Made by a program: the position numbers and the translations under genes. A DNA stretch of 64,000 nucleotides from Blautia argi (GTDB lineage: Bacteria > Bacillota > Clostridia > Lachnospirales > Lachnospiraceae): NCBI RefSeq assembly GCF_003287895.1, contig NZ_CP030280.1:3177501-3241500 (forward strand). The letters run 5' to 3'. Each line of letters begins with the position of its first letter. The stretch's first letter is position 1. The notes beneath the pieces were generated by a model. It made no database searches and was not told the DNA's origin. It saw nothing but the letters and a program-made list of their open reading frames with translations. Positions 25,498 through 36,100 of this stretch are shown in pieces.

Positions 25498-27006
25498 TTA
25501 TTCTGTTCTAATCCGAACCATATTCCAGGACAGTTTTGGAAATATTCCTTTTACAGATGATCCTTTTATTTCCATATCCTTCCTGTCTTGTGGTTTTATT
25601 TTACCATGACTTTCCCTGTTTGTCGCCTCCGGCTCTTCAGAAATCATTACTTTATGTTCGATTATATCTACAGGCTTATACCCCTGAATTTCTACGCAAA
25701 CTTCCATATCCTGATTTTCACTTCTGTTTACCGCAAAAACAACTAATTCTTTTTCCTCTGCATTTTCCACAACTACGGAATCCAAAAATGAAATCTGCTT
25801 TGTTCCTTTTTGATATACAGGAGCATTTATACGAACATCCATAACCTCCCCTTTTCCATAATTTGCCATATGAGCAAATGGATAATAATTAGGCTGAAGC
25901 CAGAGTCCCCCGCCTTTTTCTGTCATAATCATAGCGCTGATATTAGCAAGAAGGGACTGACATGCAATTTTTACTCTGTCTGCATTTTTTAAAAGCGTCA
26001 TTAACATTTCTGCGAAAAGCAGCGAATCCTGAAAGCTATATATCATTTCACTGATAGGCGCCGCATTTTTCCATGGATTTCCTTCACATTCCTTCACTGT
26101 CTCCTCTGAATGATGCGTCCATACGCCCCATTCATCAAAACTGATATAAAGTTCCTTTTCACTTCTTTTTTTTGCTTTGATGTAGTCACACACAGATACA
26201 ACTGTTTTTATATACTGGTTCATTTCATCTGCCTGAGCCAGAAATTCTATCATATTCTTTTCATGTCCGTCAAAATACTGATGCAGCGAAATGTAATCTA
26301 CAAATTCATATGTTTCCTCCAATGTGGCAGCTTCCCATTCCGGATAAGTATCCATAGTATTTAAGGAGCTTCCGCAGGACACCAGTTCAACAGACGGGTC
26401 AAGCACCTTCATAGCTTTTGCGGTTTCTCTTGCCAGTTTTCCATAATCCTTTGCATCTTTATGTCCTAACTGCCACATTCCATCCATCTCATTTCCCAGA
26501 CACCATGTTTTCACATGATATGGCTCTGCATGCCCGTTGTCTTTTCGCATATCACTATAGGTTGTCCCTTCCTGAAAATTACAGTATTCCAGATAGTGAA
26601 CAGCATCTTCAATTCCTCTGGTTCCCAGATTCACAGCCAGTACAGGCTCTGTGCCTGCCTTTTTGCACCATTTCATAAATTCATCTGTACCAAACTCATT
26701 GGTTTCTATTGCTTTCCATGCAAGCTCTGGGCGTCTGGGACGAAGCTTTTTATCTCCAATTCCATCTTCCCAGTGGTAGCAGGATACAAAGTTTCCTCCA
26801 GGATAACGAATACTGGTAATTCCCGCATCTTTCACAGCCTGTAGCACATCGGTCCGAAACCCGTCTTCATCTGCACAGGGATTTTCAGGTTCGTAAACAC
26901 CTGAATAAACAACTCTTCCCATATGTTCCACAAAGCTTCCATATATTCTTTTATCAATTTTTCCTTTTCTGTAAACCTTATTTACAATAATCTTTCCCTG
27001 TTTCAT
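25498..27006 (-). CDS. Alpha-L-arabinofuranosidase, GH51 (second copy)
   Basis: A 502-residue intracellular GH51 with acid/base E173 (WCLGNEMDG) and nucleophile E292 (FDEWGVW). IYGSFVEHMGRVVYSGVYEP and RYPGGNFVSCYHWEDGIG are family landmarks. TAGGAGGATATT precedes the start. It lies between the MalG-type permease (nine-base gap) and the LacI gene, so it should process what this importer brings in. Confidence 0.95.
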   Translation of the reverse strand: MKQGKIIVNKVYRKGKIDKRIYGSFVEHMGRVVYSGVYEPENPCADEDGFRTDVLQAVKDAGITSIRYPGGNFVSCYHWEDGIGDKKLRPRRPELAWKAIETNEFGTDEFMKWCKKAGTEPVLAVNLGTRGIEDAVHYLEYCNFQEGTTYSDMRKDNGHAEPYHVKTWCLGNEMDGMWQLGHKDAKDYGKLARETAKAMKVLDPSVELVSCGSSLNTMDTYPEWEAATLEETYEFVDYISLHQYFDGHEKNMIEFLAQADEMNQYIKTVVSVCDYIKAKKRSEKELYISFDEWGVWTHHSEETVKECEGNPWKNAAPISEMIYSFQDSLLFAEMLMTLLKNADRVKIACQSLLANISAMIMTEKGGGLWLQPNYYPFAHMANYGKGEVMDVRINAPVYQKGTKQISFLDSVVVENAEEKELVVFAVNRSENQDMEVCVEIQGYKPVDIIEHKVMISEEPEATNRESHGKIKPQDRKDMEIKGSSVKGIFPKLSWNMVRIRTE

Positions 27007-27015
27007 AATATCCTC

Positions 27016-27864
27016 CTAGTCTTTCATTCCGCTTGTCGCCACACTTGCAATAAAATATTTCTGGAAGAAAATATAAATAATCAACAATGGCAATACGGAT
27101 AATAACGCTCCTGCAAGCTGGGGTCCGTAATAGGTGGTCGCATGCTCTCCTACGAATAAAGCAAGACCTGCCGATAGAGTTCTCATCCTGGTACTGCTGG
27201 TCATCATAAGCGGATACAGCAAATCATTCCAGTTCTGCATAAGATGAAAAATAGCCAGTGTCAAAGTACCCGGAAGCACAAGAGGGAACATAATCTTCCA
27301 GAAGATTCCAAATTCACTCATACCATCTACACGGGCCGCTTCTTCCAAATCCTTTGGCAAAGCCGCAAAATAAGAACGCATCATAAAAATTCCAAATGCT
27401 GACGTTGCTTTTGGAAGAATCAGACCAGCATAGGTATCTAAAAGTCCCAGGAAATTAGATTCCAAAAACAATGGAATCATCATAACCTGAAAAGGCACCA
27501 TCATGGTAATCAGAACCAGCACAAACAAAATATTTTTCCCTTTAAAATTCAAACGTGCAAAAGCATATCCTGTCATAGAATCAAACAAAACAGCCAGAAT
27601 GGTGGCACCACCTGCAAAAATCACAGTATTTTTTATATAGTCTGCCATAGGAATGGTATCAAAAATTCTCTGGAAAGATTTCAATGTATATTCTGTACCA
27701 AAAACAGACGGCGGGAATCCTATAATCTCTTTCTCTACTTTAAATGCTCCTACTACAAGCCAGATAAGAGGGAAAAGAACAATCAGGATAATCAGAAGCA
27801 TAAGAACAGTTTTTAAAATTTTTAACGGAACTTCTCTTGTCTTTATCTTATTTCTCATTTTCAA
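27016..27864 (-). CDS. Carbohydrate ABC transporter permease, MalG type
   Basis: A 282-residue permease with six helices, EAA loop EAARVDGMSEFGIFWKIMFPLVLP, and C-terminus ending VATSGMKD. It pairs with the permease encoded ten bases upstream. The context (GH51, sulfatase, LacI) points to arabinose-containing oligosaccharides. No ATPase is present in the operon. Confidence 0.94.
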   Translation of the reverse strand: MKMRNKIKTREVPLKILKTVLMLLIILIVLFPLIWLVVGAFKVEKEIIGFPPSVFGTEYTLKSFQRIFDTIPMADYIKNTVIFAGGATILAVLFDSMTGYAFARLNFKGKNILFVLVLITMMVPFQVMMIPLFLESNFLGLLDTYAGLILPKATSAFGIFMMRSYFAALPKDLEEAARVDGMSEFGIFWKIMFPLVLPGTLTLAIFHLMQNWNDLLYPLMMTSSTRMRTLSAGLALFVGEHATTYYGPQLAGALLSVLPLLIIYIFFQKYFIASVATSGMKD

Positions 27865-27874
27865 TCTTTTCCTC

Positions 27875-28780
27875 CTAATCCTGCTTCATAAACATATTTT
27901 TATACATGGGCATGGATATAATTAAAATCAATATCAACAGCAATACCGATAATGCACACGCATATCCCAGCTCATAAGGCTCATTAAATCCATTTTTATA
28001 AATATACTGTACCAGAGTTTCTGTCTTGTACTGAGGACCTCCCTGTGTCGTAACATATACCTGGTCAAACACCTGCAAAGAACCTATGGTATTCGTAATC
28101 AGGCAAAACCCCAACGTCTGCTTTAACAGGGGAATTGTAATACTGAAAAATTGCCTTACTTTTCCTGCACCGTCCATAGCAGCAGCTTCATAATAACTGG
28201 AAGAAATCCCCTGTATTCCTACTACCAGAATAGACATGGTATATCCAAAGTTTTTCCACACGGTCATAGCAATAACTGTGGGCATAGCCATATGCGGATC
28301 TCTGAAAAACATAGCGCCGTGAATTCCCACCTTCTCTAATAAATACGGAATAAACCCAATGTTTCCATCTAATAAAATAGACCAGATAATTCCGACAGCC
28401 GCCATGGAACATACCACTGGCAGAAAGAAAATAGAACGGGCTGCTTTGTTAAACCATGTTGTCTTTGTCAGTGCATTTGCCACCAGAAGTCCGATGATAA
28501 TTTGCAGAGGTACTTCAAATGCCACGAACACCACTGTATTCATTAATGCATTCCAAAATCTTTCATCTGCAAATGCCTCTATAAAATTCTGAAGGCCGGC
28601 AAAATGCGTATCTGTAAAAAATATATTCATATCAAACAGACTGATAATTAATGATGCTGCCAGTGGAATAAGGGCAAAAACAAATAATACACACAACGAT
28701 GGCAGCAGAAAAATATAAGCTGCTTTGTCCGGTCTGTTCCAATATCTTTTAATTCTCTTAATCCTTTCCATAAAATTCAC
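27875..28780 (-). CDS. Carbohydrate ABC transporter permease, MalF/UgpA type
   Basis: A 301-residue permease; the first helix begins at AYIFLLPSLCVLFVFALIPL and the EAA loop reads YEAAAMDGAGKVRQFFSITIPLLK. It is the second gene of the operon after the binding protein, separated from it by a strong hairpin. It would dimerise with the MalG-type protein downstream. Confidence 0.94.
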   Translation of the reverse strand: MNFMERIKRIKRYWNRPDKAAYIFLLPSLCVLFVFALIPLAASLIISLFDMNIFFTDTHFAGLQNFIEAFADERFWNALMNTVVFVAFEVPLQIIIGLLVANALTKTTWFNKAARSIFFLPVVCSMAAVGIIWSILLDGNIGFIPYLLEKVGIHGAMFFRDPHMAMPTVIAMTVWKNFGYTMSILVVGIQGISSSYYEAAAMDGAGKVRQFFSITIPLLKQTLGFCLITNTIGSLQVFDQVYVTTQGGPQYKTETLVQYIYKNGFNEPYELGYACALSVLLLILILIISMPMYKNMFMKQD

Positions 28781-28809
28781 CTTTCTGTTTCATGCTGTCC
28801 CAAAACGGA

Positions 28810-28843
28810 AGAGGGCTGCCAAACTTATTCAGCACCGCCCTCT
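28810..28843 (-). terminator. Intercistronic hairpin between binding protein and permease
   Basis: AGAGGGC and GCCCTCT form a 7-bp stem extended by GCTG/CAGC-like pairing, followed by TTCCGTTTTG. It sits ten bases after the binding-protein stop and can reduce transcription into the permease genes. Confidence 0.6.
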
Positions 28844-28852
28844 CTATCCCAT

Positions 28853-30151
28853 CTATTCTTCATTCAATATTTCATTGATTTTTTCATCTGCTTTTTCCAG
28901 TTCGCTTTGCGGGTCGTTTCCGGCAATTACATTTTCAATCACAGGAAACAGCACATCATTATTCACCTGACTGGCTTCCTTAATCCCTGGTGCAAAGGAA
29001 AATCCAAAATCTGAAATGGAAGATAATGCACTTACAATCTCATCACTCTGAATGTCTTTATCCTCAGACAATGAGTTTAAGTACGGAGGATATCCATTTC
29101 TCAATGACCATTCCTTACTGATTTCATCTGTATTCCAATATGCAATAAAATCATACGCAGCTTCTTTTTCTTCCTCACTGCAGGTAGAGGTAACGCCAAA
29201 TCCCTGAACTTCAATTACTCCTGCTGCCTGTGTATCACCTTTTGGCATTCCTGTTACGCCAAAATTAATTTCCGCTTCCTTCAAACCGCTGACAAGCCAT
29301 GGACCGCCGCAGTAAATTCCCATCTGACCTGCAAGCATCAGATTATCTGTGTCTGCCCCTGTCGAACCAATAGGTGTATCCCCATTTTTTGCTAAATCCT
29401 GTATGTATTGCAGCGTTTTCAAATTTTCCGGTGAATTTACAACAGAAGATTTTCCATCTTCTGAAAATACATCTCCCCCATTAGATTTAAACATTGCATT
29501 AAAATAGCATGGCGCCCCGCTGACAGGGAAACCAACTCCATAAATCTTTTTTGACGAATCTGTAATTTTCCCTGCAAATTCCGCTACCTCTTCCCATGTA
29601 GTCGGCGGTGTTTCCGGATCAAGGCCAGCTTTTTCAAACAAATCTTTATTCCAGTACAGGAAGGTAGAATGTACCTGCATAGGAATCATCATCTGTTTCC
29701 CATCATACTGCAAAGCAGAAAGTGAAGATTCAGAAAAGTTTTCTTTATCCGTACCTGTAACTTCAAAGAAGTCGTCTATTGGACTGACAATATCATTTTC
29801 TGCATAAGTCGAAGTGAAAAAATTACCTTTTACTACTAACGCCGGTGCTGTTTTTGAAGCAATTGCTGCCGGAAGTTTTTCTTCCATACTATCCGCGGGC
29901 ATAATATCCATTTCTATGGTAACACCTTTATCGTTTTCTTTATTGTATTTTTCTACAATTTCCCTAAGCACATCACCATCTGTTCCGGTAAAGGAATTCC
30001 AGAATTGAATCGTAACTCCCTCTCCATCTTTTGCGGTACTGCTTTCCTCTCCTTTATCTGCAACAGGAGATGAGGTGTTACATGCGCTTAATACAGATGC
30101 TGCTGTGAGGCAACTTATAATTGACAATGCTACAAGACTTTTTTTCTTCAT
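28853..30151 (-). CDS. Sugar ABC transporter substrate-binding lipoprotein
   Basis: A 432-residue family 1 solute-binding protein. The signal peptide ends at lipobox LSAC (C24), followed by a Ser/Glu linker and the mature start TIQFWNSFTGTDGD. It binds an oligosaccharide outside the cell for the two permeases that follow. TTGAGGAGAGCAAA precedes the start. First gene of the LacI-controlled operon, with a ~310-nt untranslated leader. Confidence 0.94.
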   Translation of the reverse strand: MKKKSLVALSIISCLTAASVLSACNTSSPVADKGEESSTAKDGEGVTIQFWNSFTGTDGDVLREIVEKYNKENDKGVTIEMDIMPADSMEEKLPAAIASKTAPALVVKGNFFTSTYAENDIVSPIDDFFEVTGTDKENFSESSLSALQYDGKQMMIPMQVHSTFLYWNKDLFEKAGLDPETPPTTWEEVAEFAGKITDSSKKIYGVGFPVSGAPCYFNAMFKSNGGDVFSEDGKSSVVNSPENLKTLQYIQDLAKNGDTPIGSTGADTDNLMLAGQMGIYCGGPWLVSGLKEAEINFGVTGMPKGDTQAAGVIEVQGFGVTSTCSEEEKEAAYDFIAYWNTDEISKEWSLRNGYPPYLNSLSEDKDIQSDEIVSALSSISDFGFSFAPGIKEASQVNNDVLFPVIENVIAGNDPQSELEKADEKINEILNEE

Positions 30152-30444
30152 TTTGCTCTCCTCAAATCATAAACATTGAATTCAGGACAATTCGCAATAG
30201 CGCGCTCCCCCGGAGGGTTTCGATTTACAAAAAATAAAATTTAATATAAACCAAGAAAGAAATCTTTACTTTTCCATTATTTTCCTATAAAATAATGTTT
30301 GTAAGAATGTCCTGACAGATTATTCCTTGTTTTGCGGCAACGATAATCTGGCGGGATATTTTTTCACCTCTCTTTCCCTCTCTTCTTTCTTATCCCTTAA
30401 ACCAAGTTCCTTTGTCCTTTGGGTTTTTAGTTCATTTTTATTGC
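30152..30444 (-). other. Long untranslated leader, no recognised element
   Basis: About 290 bases between the operator and the binding-protein gene are transcribed but hold no ORF or riboswitch I recognise. A small CTCC-loop-GGAG hairpin near 30215 is the only clear structure, and the rest is A/T-rich. Confidence 0.4.
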
Positions 30445-30497
30445 GTACACGTGTACTCTTTTATCTGTATTATAGTGTTTATATGTTTTTATGTCAA
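30445..30497 (-). promoter_or_regulatory. Promoter with LacI-type operator of the importer-GH51-sulfatase operon
   Basis: TTGACA (30497-30492) and TATAAT (30474-30469), 17-base spacer, both perfect. The palindrome GTACACGTGTAC (30445-30456) begins 12 bases past the -10, over the start of transcription, a classic repressor position. Confidence 0.85.
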
Positions 30498-30562
30498 TAC
30501 AATTTTATTCTCTTCACATTTTCTGTCGCTTCATCTAATTTTCCATTATAATTTTTGTGCAT
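30494..30562 (-). CDS. Possible 22-codon peptide
   Basis: ATG at 30562 with AAGGAG eight bases upstream opens 22 codons (MHKNYNGKLDEATENVKRIK then LY), ending within the -35 box of the following promoter. Only the ribosome site supports it, and it could be chance. Confidence 0.2.
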   Translation of the reverse strand: MHKNYNGKLDEATENVKRIKLY

Positions 30563-30666
30563 TTTGCCGACTCCTTTTTCTAAATTAAGACATCTGCATA
30601 TGAAATTCATAAATCGCACATGCCACAACATCAGCAGGCAAATAAAGCGAATATTCACCTGGACAT

Positions 30667-30702
30667 ACAAAAACCCCAGAGGTTTCAACCTCCAGGGTTT
30701 TC
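30667..30702 (-). terminator. Terminator of glgP
   Basis: AAAACCC...GGGTTTT forms the outer stem with GGAGG/CCTC inside, ending in GGGGTTTTTG, seven bases after the glgP stop. Confidence 0.75.
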
Positions 30703-30708
30703 TATTCT

Positions 30709-33171
30709 TTATTTTCCAATAACAACCTTATCCAGCTTCCAGATTTCATCTACATACTGCTGAATCGTTCTGTCAGAAGTAAACTTACCGGAGCAAGCAG
30801 TGTTCAGAAGCGCCATTTTCGCCCATCTTGCTTCATCTCTATATGCCTCTTCCACTTTTTCCTGTGCTGCTGCATAGGATTTGAAATCAGCCAGAATAAA
30901 GTAAGTATCTGCTCTGTCACTGCTGTTTGTATTCAACAGAGAATCGTAAATTTCACGGAACATATTGAAATCTCCGCCTGAATAAGTGCCGTTGATCAAC
31001 TGCATCAGCACGTTTCTGATGTCCGGGTCATTATTGAAATACTGCATGGGGTCATAGCCGCCGTTGTTTTCATAGTTAATGACTTCGTCAGAAGAAAGCC
31101 CAAAGATAAATGCGTTTTCTGCACCTACTTCTTCTACGATTTCCACATTCGCACCGTCCATGGTTCCCAGTGTAGGCGCGCCGTTTAACATGAACTTCAT
31201 GTTTCCGGTTCCTGATGCCTCTTTACTTGCTGTAGAAATCTGCTCGGATACGTCTGCTGCTGCAAAAATCATTTCCGCATTGGATACACGGTAGTTTTCA
31301 ATAAACACCACTTTCAGCTTTCCGTCAATGGACTTATCATTGTTAATCACATCTGCCACTGCATTTATCAGCTTAATGGTCTGTTTTGCACGTCTGTAGC
31401 CTGCTGCTGCTTTTGCACCAAAGATAAAGGTTCTCGGATAGAACGGCATTTCCGGGTGTTCCTTAATCTTATTATACAGATACATCACATGCAAAATATT
31501 CATAAGCTGGCGTTTGTATTCGTGAAGTCGTTTTACCTGAACATCAAAAATAGAATTTGGATTTACCTCAATTCCATTATGCTCCAGAATATATTTTGCC
31601 AGACGAACTTTATTCTGATGCTTGATATTCATAAATTCCTGCTGTGCCTTCTTATCATCTGCATAAACCTTTAATTTAGACAGCTCCGGCAGATTTGTAA
31701 TCCAGCCGTCGCCAATATGGTCTGTAATCCAGTTTGCCAGAAGCGGATTTCCGTGAAGCAGGAAACGTCTTTGTGTAATACCGTTTGTCTTATTGTTGAA
31801 TTTCTCCGGATACATTTCATAGAAATCCTTTAATTCCTGTTTTTTCAGAATTTCTGTGTGAAGCTGCGCTACACCGTTTACAGAATAACCGCCTGCAATG
31901 GCAAGGTGCGCCATTTTCACCTGACCGTCATAAATGATTGCCATTTTACGAATTTTTTCCTGGTCGCCCGGATATTTGGACTGGATTTCCAGAAGGAATC
32001 TGCGGTTAATTTCCTCAATAATCTGGTATACACGGGGAAGCAGTTTGGAAAACAGCTCAATGGGCCATTTTTCCAGAGCTTCTGCCATAATAGTATGGTT
32101 AGTGTATGCACAGGTGTGAGTGGTAATATCCCACGCCTCTTCCCATGTCATATTTTCTTCGTCCACCAGAATACGCATCAGCTCTGCAACTGTCATAGTC
32201 GGATGTGTATCATTTAACTGGAAAGTTACCTTTTTCGGTAAATCATGCAGGTCACTGTGAGATTTTTTAAATTTCTCAATAGCTGCCTGAATACTTGCAG
32301 AAATAAAGAAATACTGCTGTTTTAAACGGAGTTCCTTTCCTGCATAATGGTTATCGTTTGGATACAGAACCTCTACAATGTTTTTCGCCAGGTTTTCCTG
32401 TTCTACTGCCTTGTGGTATTCACCCTTATCAAACAAATCCAACTGGAAGTCATTGATTGCTTCCGCGTCCCAGATACGAAGGGTATTTACAATCTGATTG
32501 TTGTAGCCCACAATCGGCATATCGTAAGGAATGGCTCTTACAGACTGATAGCCCTCCTGGATAAAGTGGTTTCTGCCTGTAGCTGCATCGTATTCCACTC
32601 TGACATAACCGCCGAATTTTACTTCTTTTGCATATTCCGGACGACGCAGTTCAAATGGATAGCCGTTCTTTAACCAGTTATCCGGCACTTCTACCTGATA
32701 ACCGTTTTCGATTTTCTGTTTGAACAGACCATAGTGGTAACGAATACCGCAGCCATACGCACAATATCCCAATGTTGCCAGAGAATCCAAAAAGCAGGCT
32801 GCCAGTCTTCCAAGACCTCCGTTTCCAAGAGCCGGATCCGGCTCCTGGTCTTCAATTACATTTAAGTCAAATCCCAGCTCGTCCAGAGCTTCTTTTACTT
32901 CATTATATGCACACAGGTTAATCAGGTTATTTCCCAGTGCGCGTCCCATCAGGAATTCCATGGACAGGTAATAAACAATTTTCGGGTCATCTTTTTCATA
33001 CTGTTTCTGTGTCAAAAGCCAGTTGTCAATAATTACGTCTTTTACAGCAAGAGATACCGCCTGAAAAACCTGTTCCTGAGTTGCCTCATCAATGGTCTTT
33101 CTGTAAAGCATTTTTACATTTTCTTTAACGCTTTCCTTAAATTCCTCTTTCTTGAAATGATTATCCAACAT
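30709..33171 (-). CDS. glgP: Glycogen/maltodextrin phosphorylase (GT35)
   Basis: An 820-residue phosphorylase releasing glucose-1-phosphate from alpha-1,4-glucans in the cytoplasm. The PLP lysine lies in EASGTGNMKF (about K659), followed by the glycine-rich GAPTLGTMDGANVEI. The N-terminal half has YYLSMEFLMGRALGNNL and DPALGNGGLGRLAACFLDS. Full length for the family. It follows ileS by 23 bases, with AGGAAAAGGGAG before the start, so it may be partly transcribed from the ileS leader. No other glycogen genes are adjacent. Confidence 0.97.
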   Translation of the reverse strand: MLDNHFKKEEFKESVKENVKMLYRKTIDEATQEQVFQAVSLAVKDVIIDNWLLTQKQYEKDDPKIVYYLSMEFLMGRALGNNLINLCAYNEVKEALDELGFDLNVIEDQEPDPALGNGGLGRLAACFLDSLATLGYCAYGCGIRYHYGLFKQKIENGYQVEVPDNWLKNGYPFELRRPEYAKEVKFGGYVRVEYDAATGRNHFIQEGYQSVRAIPYDMPIVGYNNQIVNTLRIWDAEAINDFQLDLFDKGEYHKAVEQENLAKNIVEVLYPNDNHYAGKELRLKQQYFFISASIQAAIEKFKKSHSDLHDLPKKVTFQLNDTHPTMTVAELMRILVDEENMTWEEAWDITTHTCAYTNHTIMAEALEKWPIELFSKLLPRVYQIIEEINRRFLLEIQSKYPGDQEKIRKMAIIYDGQVKMAHLAIAGGYSVNGVAQLHTEILKKQELKDFYEMYPEKFNNKTNGITQRRFLLHGNPLLANWITDHIGDGWITNLPELSKLKVYADDKKAQQEFMNIKHQNKVRLAKYILEHNGIEVNPNSIFDVQVKRLHEYKRQLMNILHVMYLYNKIKEHPEMPFYPRTFIFGAKAAAGYRRAKQTIKLINAVADVINNDKSIDGKLKVVFIENYRVSNAEMIFAAADVSEQISTASKEASGTGNMKFMLNGAPTLGTMDGANVEIVEEVGAENAFIFGLSSDEVINYENNGGYDPMQYFNNDPDIRNVLMQLINGTYSGGDFNMFREIYDSLLNTNSSDRADTYFILADFKSYAAAQEKVEEAYRDEARWAKMALLNTACSGKFTSDRTIQQYVDEIWKLDKVVIGK

Positions 33172-33194
33172 CTCCCTTTTCCTCCTACCGAAAG

Positions 33195-36100
33195 TTATGA
33201 AAGTTTTTCCACTCCTAATTTTACACCTTCTGAGTTAATTTTCCAATCTTTTGTATAACCCTTTACTTCATTATAAACAACTTCTTCTGCCAATACTTCG
33301 GATTTGATTTCTTTTTCGTGTACGCGGAAAATCCCCTCAATAACCTGATTCTCTGCAAGAGATACACGAATCTTATCCATGACCTCAAATCCCGCCTCTT
33401 TACGCATGGTCTGGATTTTGCTGATAATTTCTCTTACAAATCCCTCTTCAATCAGTTCCGGTGTCAGGTTGGTATCCAGAACAACAGTAATATCGTTGTC
33501 ATTTTCAGAAACATATCCTTCCATCTGTGCCATATCAATGAGCAGATCGCTTTCCAACAGCACGATTTCCTCGCCGTTTACAGCCAGCTTCAGTTCTCCC
33601 TGTGCTTTTAACTCGTCCATAGCTTTGTTTCCATCCAGTTCAGCCAGAGCTGTCTTAATACCGCCCAAAAACTTGCCGTATTTCGGTCCTACAGTCTTCA
33701 ACTGTGGCTTAAAGGTGTAGGAAGTAAAGTTCCTTACATCATCGGTAAATTCCATTTCTTTTACATTTAATTCATCTGTAATAATGTCTTTGTAGAAATC
33801 AGAAAGTTCGAACGGCGCTTTTACAAACATTTTTCCGATTGGCTGACGGTTCTTGATGTTTGCCGCATTTCTGCAGGCGCGTCCCATAACAACCACCTTT
33901 AACAAATCGTCCATGTTTTCTTCCAGCTCTTTGTCAATCCACTCTTCCTTCACTTCCGGGAAGTCACAAAGATGAATACTTTCCGGTGCGTTCTTATCCA
34001 GACTTCTCACCAGGTTCTGGTAAATATCCTCTGTCATAAACGGAACCATAGGAGCAGCTGCCTTGGAAATAGTCACAAGGGCTGTATACAGTGTCATGTA
34101 TGCATTAATCTTATCCTGCTCCATGCCTTTTGCCCAGAAACGCTCGCGGCTTCTTCTAACATACCAGTTACTCATATCATCTACAAATTCCTGTAAAGCT
34201 CTTGCGGTTTCCGGAATCCTGTAAGCAGCCAGATTTTCATCTACGGCTTTTACTACCGTATTCAGCTTGGATAAAAGCCATTTGTCCATAACCGGAAGCT
34301 TATCGTATTCCAATGTATATTTTGTTGCGTCAAATTCATCAATGTTTGCATACAGTACAAAGAATGCATAAGTATTCCAAAGCGTACCCATGAACTTACG
34401 CTGTCCCTCCTGCACGGCTTTTCCGTGGAAGCGGTTTGGCAGCCATGGCGCACTGTTTACATAGAAGTACCAGCGGATTGCATCTGCGCCGTATTTTTCC
34501 AGTGCATCAAATGGGTCTACGGCATTTCCCTTAGATTTACTCATCTTCTGTCCGTTTTCGTCCTGTACATGTCCCAGTACAATAACGTTCTTGTATGGCG
34601 CTTTGTTAAACAGCAGTGTAGATTCTGCCAGCAGGGAATAGAACCAGCCTCTTGTCTGGTCTACAGCTTCAGAAATAAAGTCTGCCGGGAACTGCTGCTC
34701 AAACAATTCTTTGTTTTCAAATGGATAGTGGTGCTGTGCAAAAGGCATAGCTCCTGAGTCAAACCAGCAGTCAATTACTTCCGGTACACGGTGCATTTCC
34801 TTTCCACATTTCGGACACTTGATGGTAATTTCATCAATATATGGTCTGTGCAGTTCTACGGTTTTCGCTGCTTCGTTCCCACTCATTTCAAAGAGTTCCT
34901 GTCTGCTGCCGATGGCATGCATATGTCCGCATTCGCATTCCCATACATTCAGCGGAGTTCCCCAGTAACGGTTACGGCTGATGCCCCAGTCCTGTACGTT
35001 TTCCAGCCAGTCGCCGAAACGTCCTTTACCAATGCTTTCCGGAATCCAGTTAATGGTGTTGTTGTTGCGGATTAAGTCGTCTTTTACTGCAGTCATCTTG
35101 ATAAACCAGGATTCTCTTGCATAGTAAATCAGCGGAGTATCGCATCTCCAGCAATGAGGATAGCTGTGTTCAAACTTTGGTGCAGAGAAAAGCAGCTTTC
35201 TTTCGTCCAGATCCTTTAATACTTCCGGGTCTGCTTTCTTACAGAAGGTACCTGCCCATTTGGTTTCCTTTGTCATTTCACCTTTTTCATCAACTAACTG
35301 CAGGAATGGAAGGTCATATTTTCTTCCCACCTTGCTGTCATCTTCACCGAATGCAGGCGCAATATGAACCACACCGGTACCGTCTGTCAATGTTACATAA
35401 GTATCACAAACAACATAATGTGCTTTTTTATCCAGCTTTTTAAAATTATATAAAGGCTCGTATTCTTTATATTCCAGTTCTTTTCCAATATAAGTTTCCA
35501 GAATTTCGTAAGCCGGTGTTCCCTCTTCTCTTTCAAGAGAACCAAGCACGGTATCTAAAAGAGCCTCTGCCATATAGTAAGTATAGCCGTCTGCTGCTTT
35601 CACTTTTACATACTGTTCTTCCGGGTTTACACAAAGCGCCACATTAGAAGGCAATGTCCACGGAGTTGTGGTCCATGCCAGAATATAAGCGTCCTCGTCT
35701 TTTACTTTAAAACGTGCAATGGCAGAACGTTCTTTTACATCTTTGTAGCCCTGTGCTACTTCCTGCGCAGAAAGCGGTGTTCCGCAGCGCGGACAGTACG
35801 GCACGATTTTGAATCCTTTGTATAACAGGTTTTTGTTCCAGATTTCTTTTAATGCCCACCATTCGGATTCAATATAATCATCATGGTAAGTAACATATGG
35901 ATTGTCCATATCTGCCCAGAAACCAACGGTAGAGGAGAAGTCCTCCCACATGCCTTTGTATTTCCAAACGCTTTCCTTACATTTATCAATAAACGGAATC
36001 AGACCGTATTCTTCAATCTGCTCTTTTCCATCCAGCCCCAGCAGCTTTTCCACTTCCAGCTCTACCGGAAGACCGTGAGTATCCCAGCCTGCTTTTCTCG

